Part shown: piece by piece, positions 6,373-6,886 of the stretch
Layout: every line of letters starts with the position of its first letter
Numbering within the stretch: the stretch's first letter is position 1
Assembly: GCA_002321305.1 (NCBI GenBank)
Contig: DCMF01000031.1
Location: 4,641-11,526 of the forward strand
Length of the DNA stretch: 6,886 nt
From: Verrucomicrobia bacterium UBA1629
GTDB lineage: Bacteria; Verrucomicrobiota; Kiritimatiellia; RFP12; UBA1067
Direction: 5' to 3'
Translations under genes and position numbers: made by a program
Notes under the pieces: generated by a model
What the model saw: only the letters and a program-made list of their open reading frames with translations
The model's database searches: none
Told to the model about the DNA's origin: nothing

Positions 6373-6886
6373 TTACTCCGCCAGTTCGGCGCGGAAGAAT
6401 GCGCCCGTTGCGCCCGCCGGCACGTCAACCGTGACCGTGACCTCGCAGCCCGATTCCGTCAGGACCGTCTCGCCCACGCGATACGCGAGTTCCGTCGGCT
6501 CGGCGTCGAGGCTCGTCCAGCAGAGGATCTTGAGGCCGGACAGGTCAATCGTGCCGCCGCTGCCCTTCACCGTCATCGTCGCCGTTGCCGTCGCGCCGTC
6601 ATAGGCGAACGCGCCCAGCGTCAGGACTTCCGGCTTCGCTCCCGCCGTGATGCCGGAGCGGTAGAACGCCTTGGGGCTGACCGTCGTCCCGGGACCGACC
6701 GACACCCGCGTCAGGCTGCCGCAGTTCGAGAAGGCGTAGTCGCCGATCTCCTGCACGTCGTCCGGCACGGCAAGCGACGAGACGCCCGTCGAGCCGAAGG
6801 CGTACGCGCCGATCTCGAGCTTCGCCTCCGTCACGCCGTCGGTCTCGTAGACCTTGACGAACGCCACGCGCTGAAGCGTCCTGACG
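6373..6886 (-). CDS. BspA-like LRR_5 surface protein, C-terminal part only
   Basis: The frame is open to the right edge (170 residues visible), so the GTG at 6865-6867 should not be taken as the start. Counting from the first full codon at 6883-6885, residues about 20-78 carry leucine-rich repeats of the Treponema/BspA type (LRR_5) with a 22-residue period: EIGAYAF (24-30), EIGDYAF (46-52) and a degenerate VSPKAF (69-74), with interposed SSLAVPDDV and LTRVSVGPG. Residues about 85-170 form a non-repeat, Thr/Val-rich beta-domain ending in GAFFRAELAE, similar in style to the C-termini of secreted proteins in Verrucomicrobiota and relatives. Such proteins usually sit on the surface or are secreted and mediate binding, but the N-terminal signal is outside the window. 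The TAA stop is 24 bp ahead of the barrel gene, suggesting one operon. Repeat family confidence is good; its ligand is unknown. Confidence -1.
   Translation of the reverse strand, partial: VRTLQRVAFVKVYETDGVTEAKLEIGAYAFGSTGVSSLAVPDDVQEIGDYAFSNCGSLTRVSVGPGTTVSPKAFYRSGITAGAKPEVLTLGAFAYDGATATATMTVKGSGGTIDLSGLKILCWTSLDAEPTELAYRVGETVLTESGCEVTVTVDVPAGATGAFFRAELAE

Noticed and set aside
1..6886. CRISPR array, tRNA, rRNA, insertion sequence or phage genes
   Set aside because: I saw no regularly spaced repeats, transposase or integrase motifs, or tRNA/rRNA-like stretches; nearly all of the window is taken by the five listed genes.

Overview
The window is GC-rich bacterial DNA with dense coding and strong G/C preference at third codon positions. 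The best guess at a source is the Kiritimatiellota/Lentisphaerota/Verrucomicrobiota group, perhaps a gut or sediment glycan degrader. The reasons are a secreted GH2 glycosidase, a BspA-type leucine-rich-repeat protein with an 'FFRAE'-like C-terminus, an unfamiliar outer-membrane barrel, and a UDP-glucose dehydrogenase of the kind also found in animals. This is inference from protein character; there is no rRNA or other marker.

Layout. (1) Positions 1-1295, plus strand: UDP-glucose 6-dehydrogenase, missing about 25 N-terminal residues at the window edge. (2) Positions 1270-2703, minus strand: a GntR/MocR-type regulator (winged helix plus aminotransferase-fold domain), convergent with the dehydrogenase and overlapping it by 26 bp at the 3' ends. 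Its expected PLP-binding lysine reads as arginine. (3) Positions 2716-5160, minus strand: an exported GH2 beta-galactosidase-like enzyme, 12 bp upstream of the regulator gene and probably in one transcript with it. (4) Positions 5161-5355: an intergenic region with a TATAAT extended -10 promoter and Shine-Dalgarno site for the GH2 gene, and a perfect loopless 36-bp palindrome at 5276-5311. (5) Positions 5356-6348, minus strand: a predicted outer-membrane beta-barrel protein with signal peptide and C-terminal phenylalanine. (6) Positions 6373-6886, minus strand: the C-terminal end of a BspA-like LRR_5 surface protein, open at the right edge and 24 bp upstream of the barrel gene.

How the genes may work together. 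The four minus-strand genes form two probable transcription units, LRR protein then barrel, and GH2 then MocR-type regulator, separated by the palindrome and the GH2 promoter. The GH2 enzyme would release sugars from beta-linked glycans outside the cytoplasm, and the co-transcribed regulator may control that unit. The dehydrogenase supplies UDP-glucuronate, usually for capsule or exopolysaccharide, and belongs to a separate plus-strand unit.

The two points most worth a second look are the regulator's degenerate cofactor site and the palindrome. No complete new defence or mobile system was recognised.
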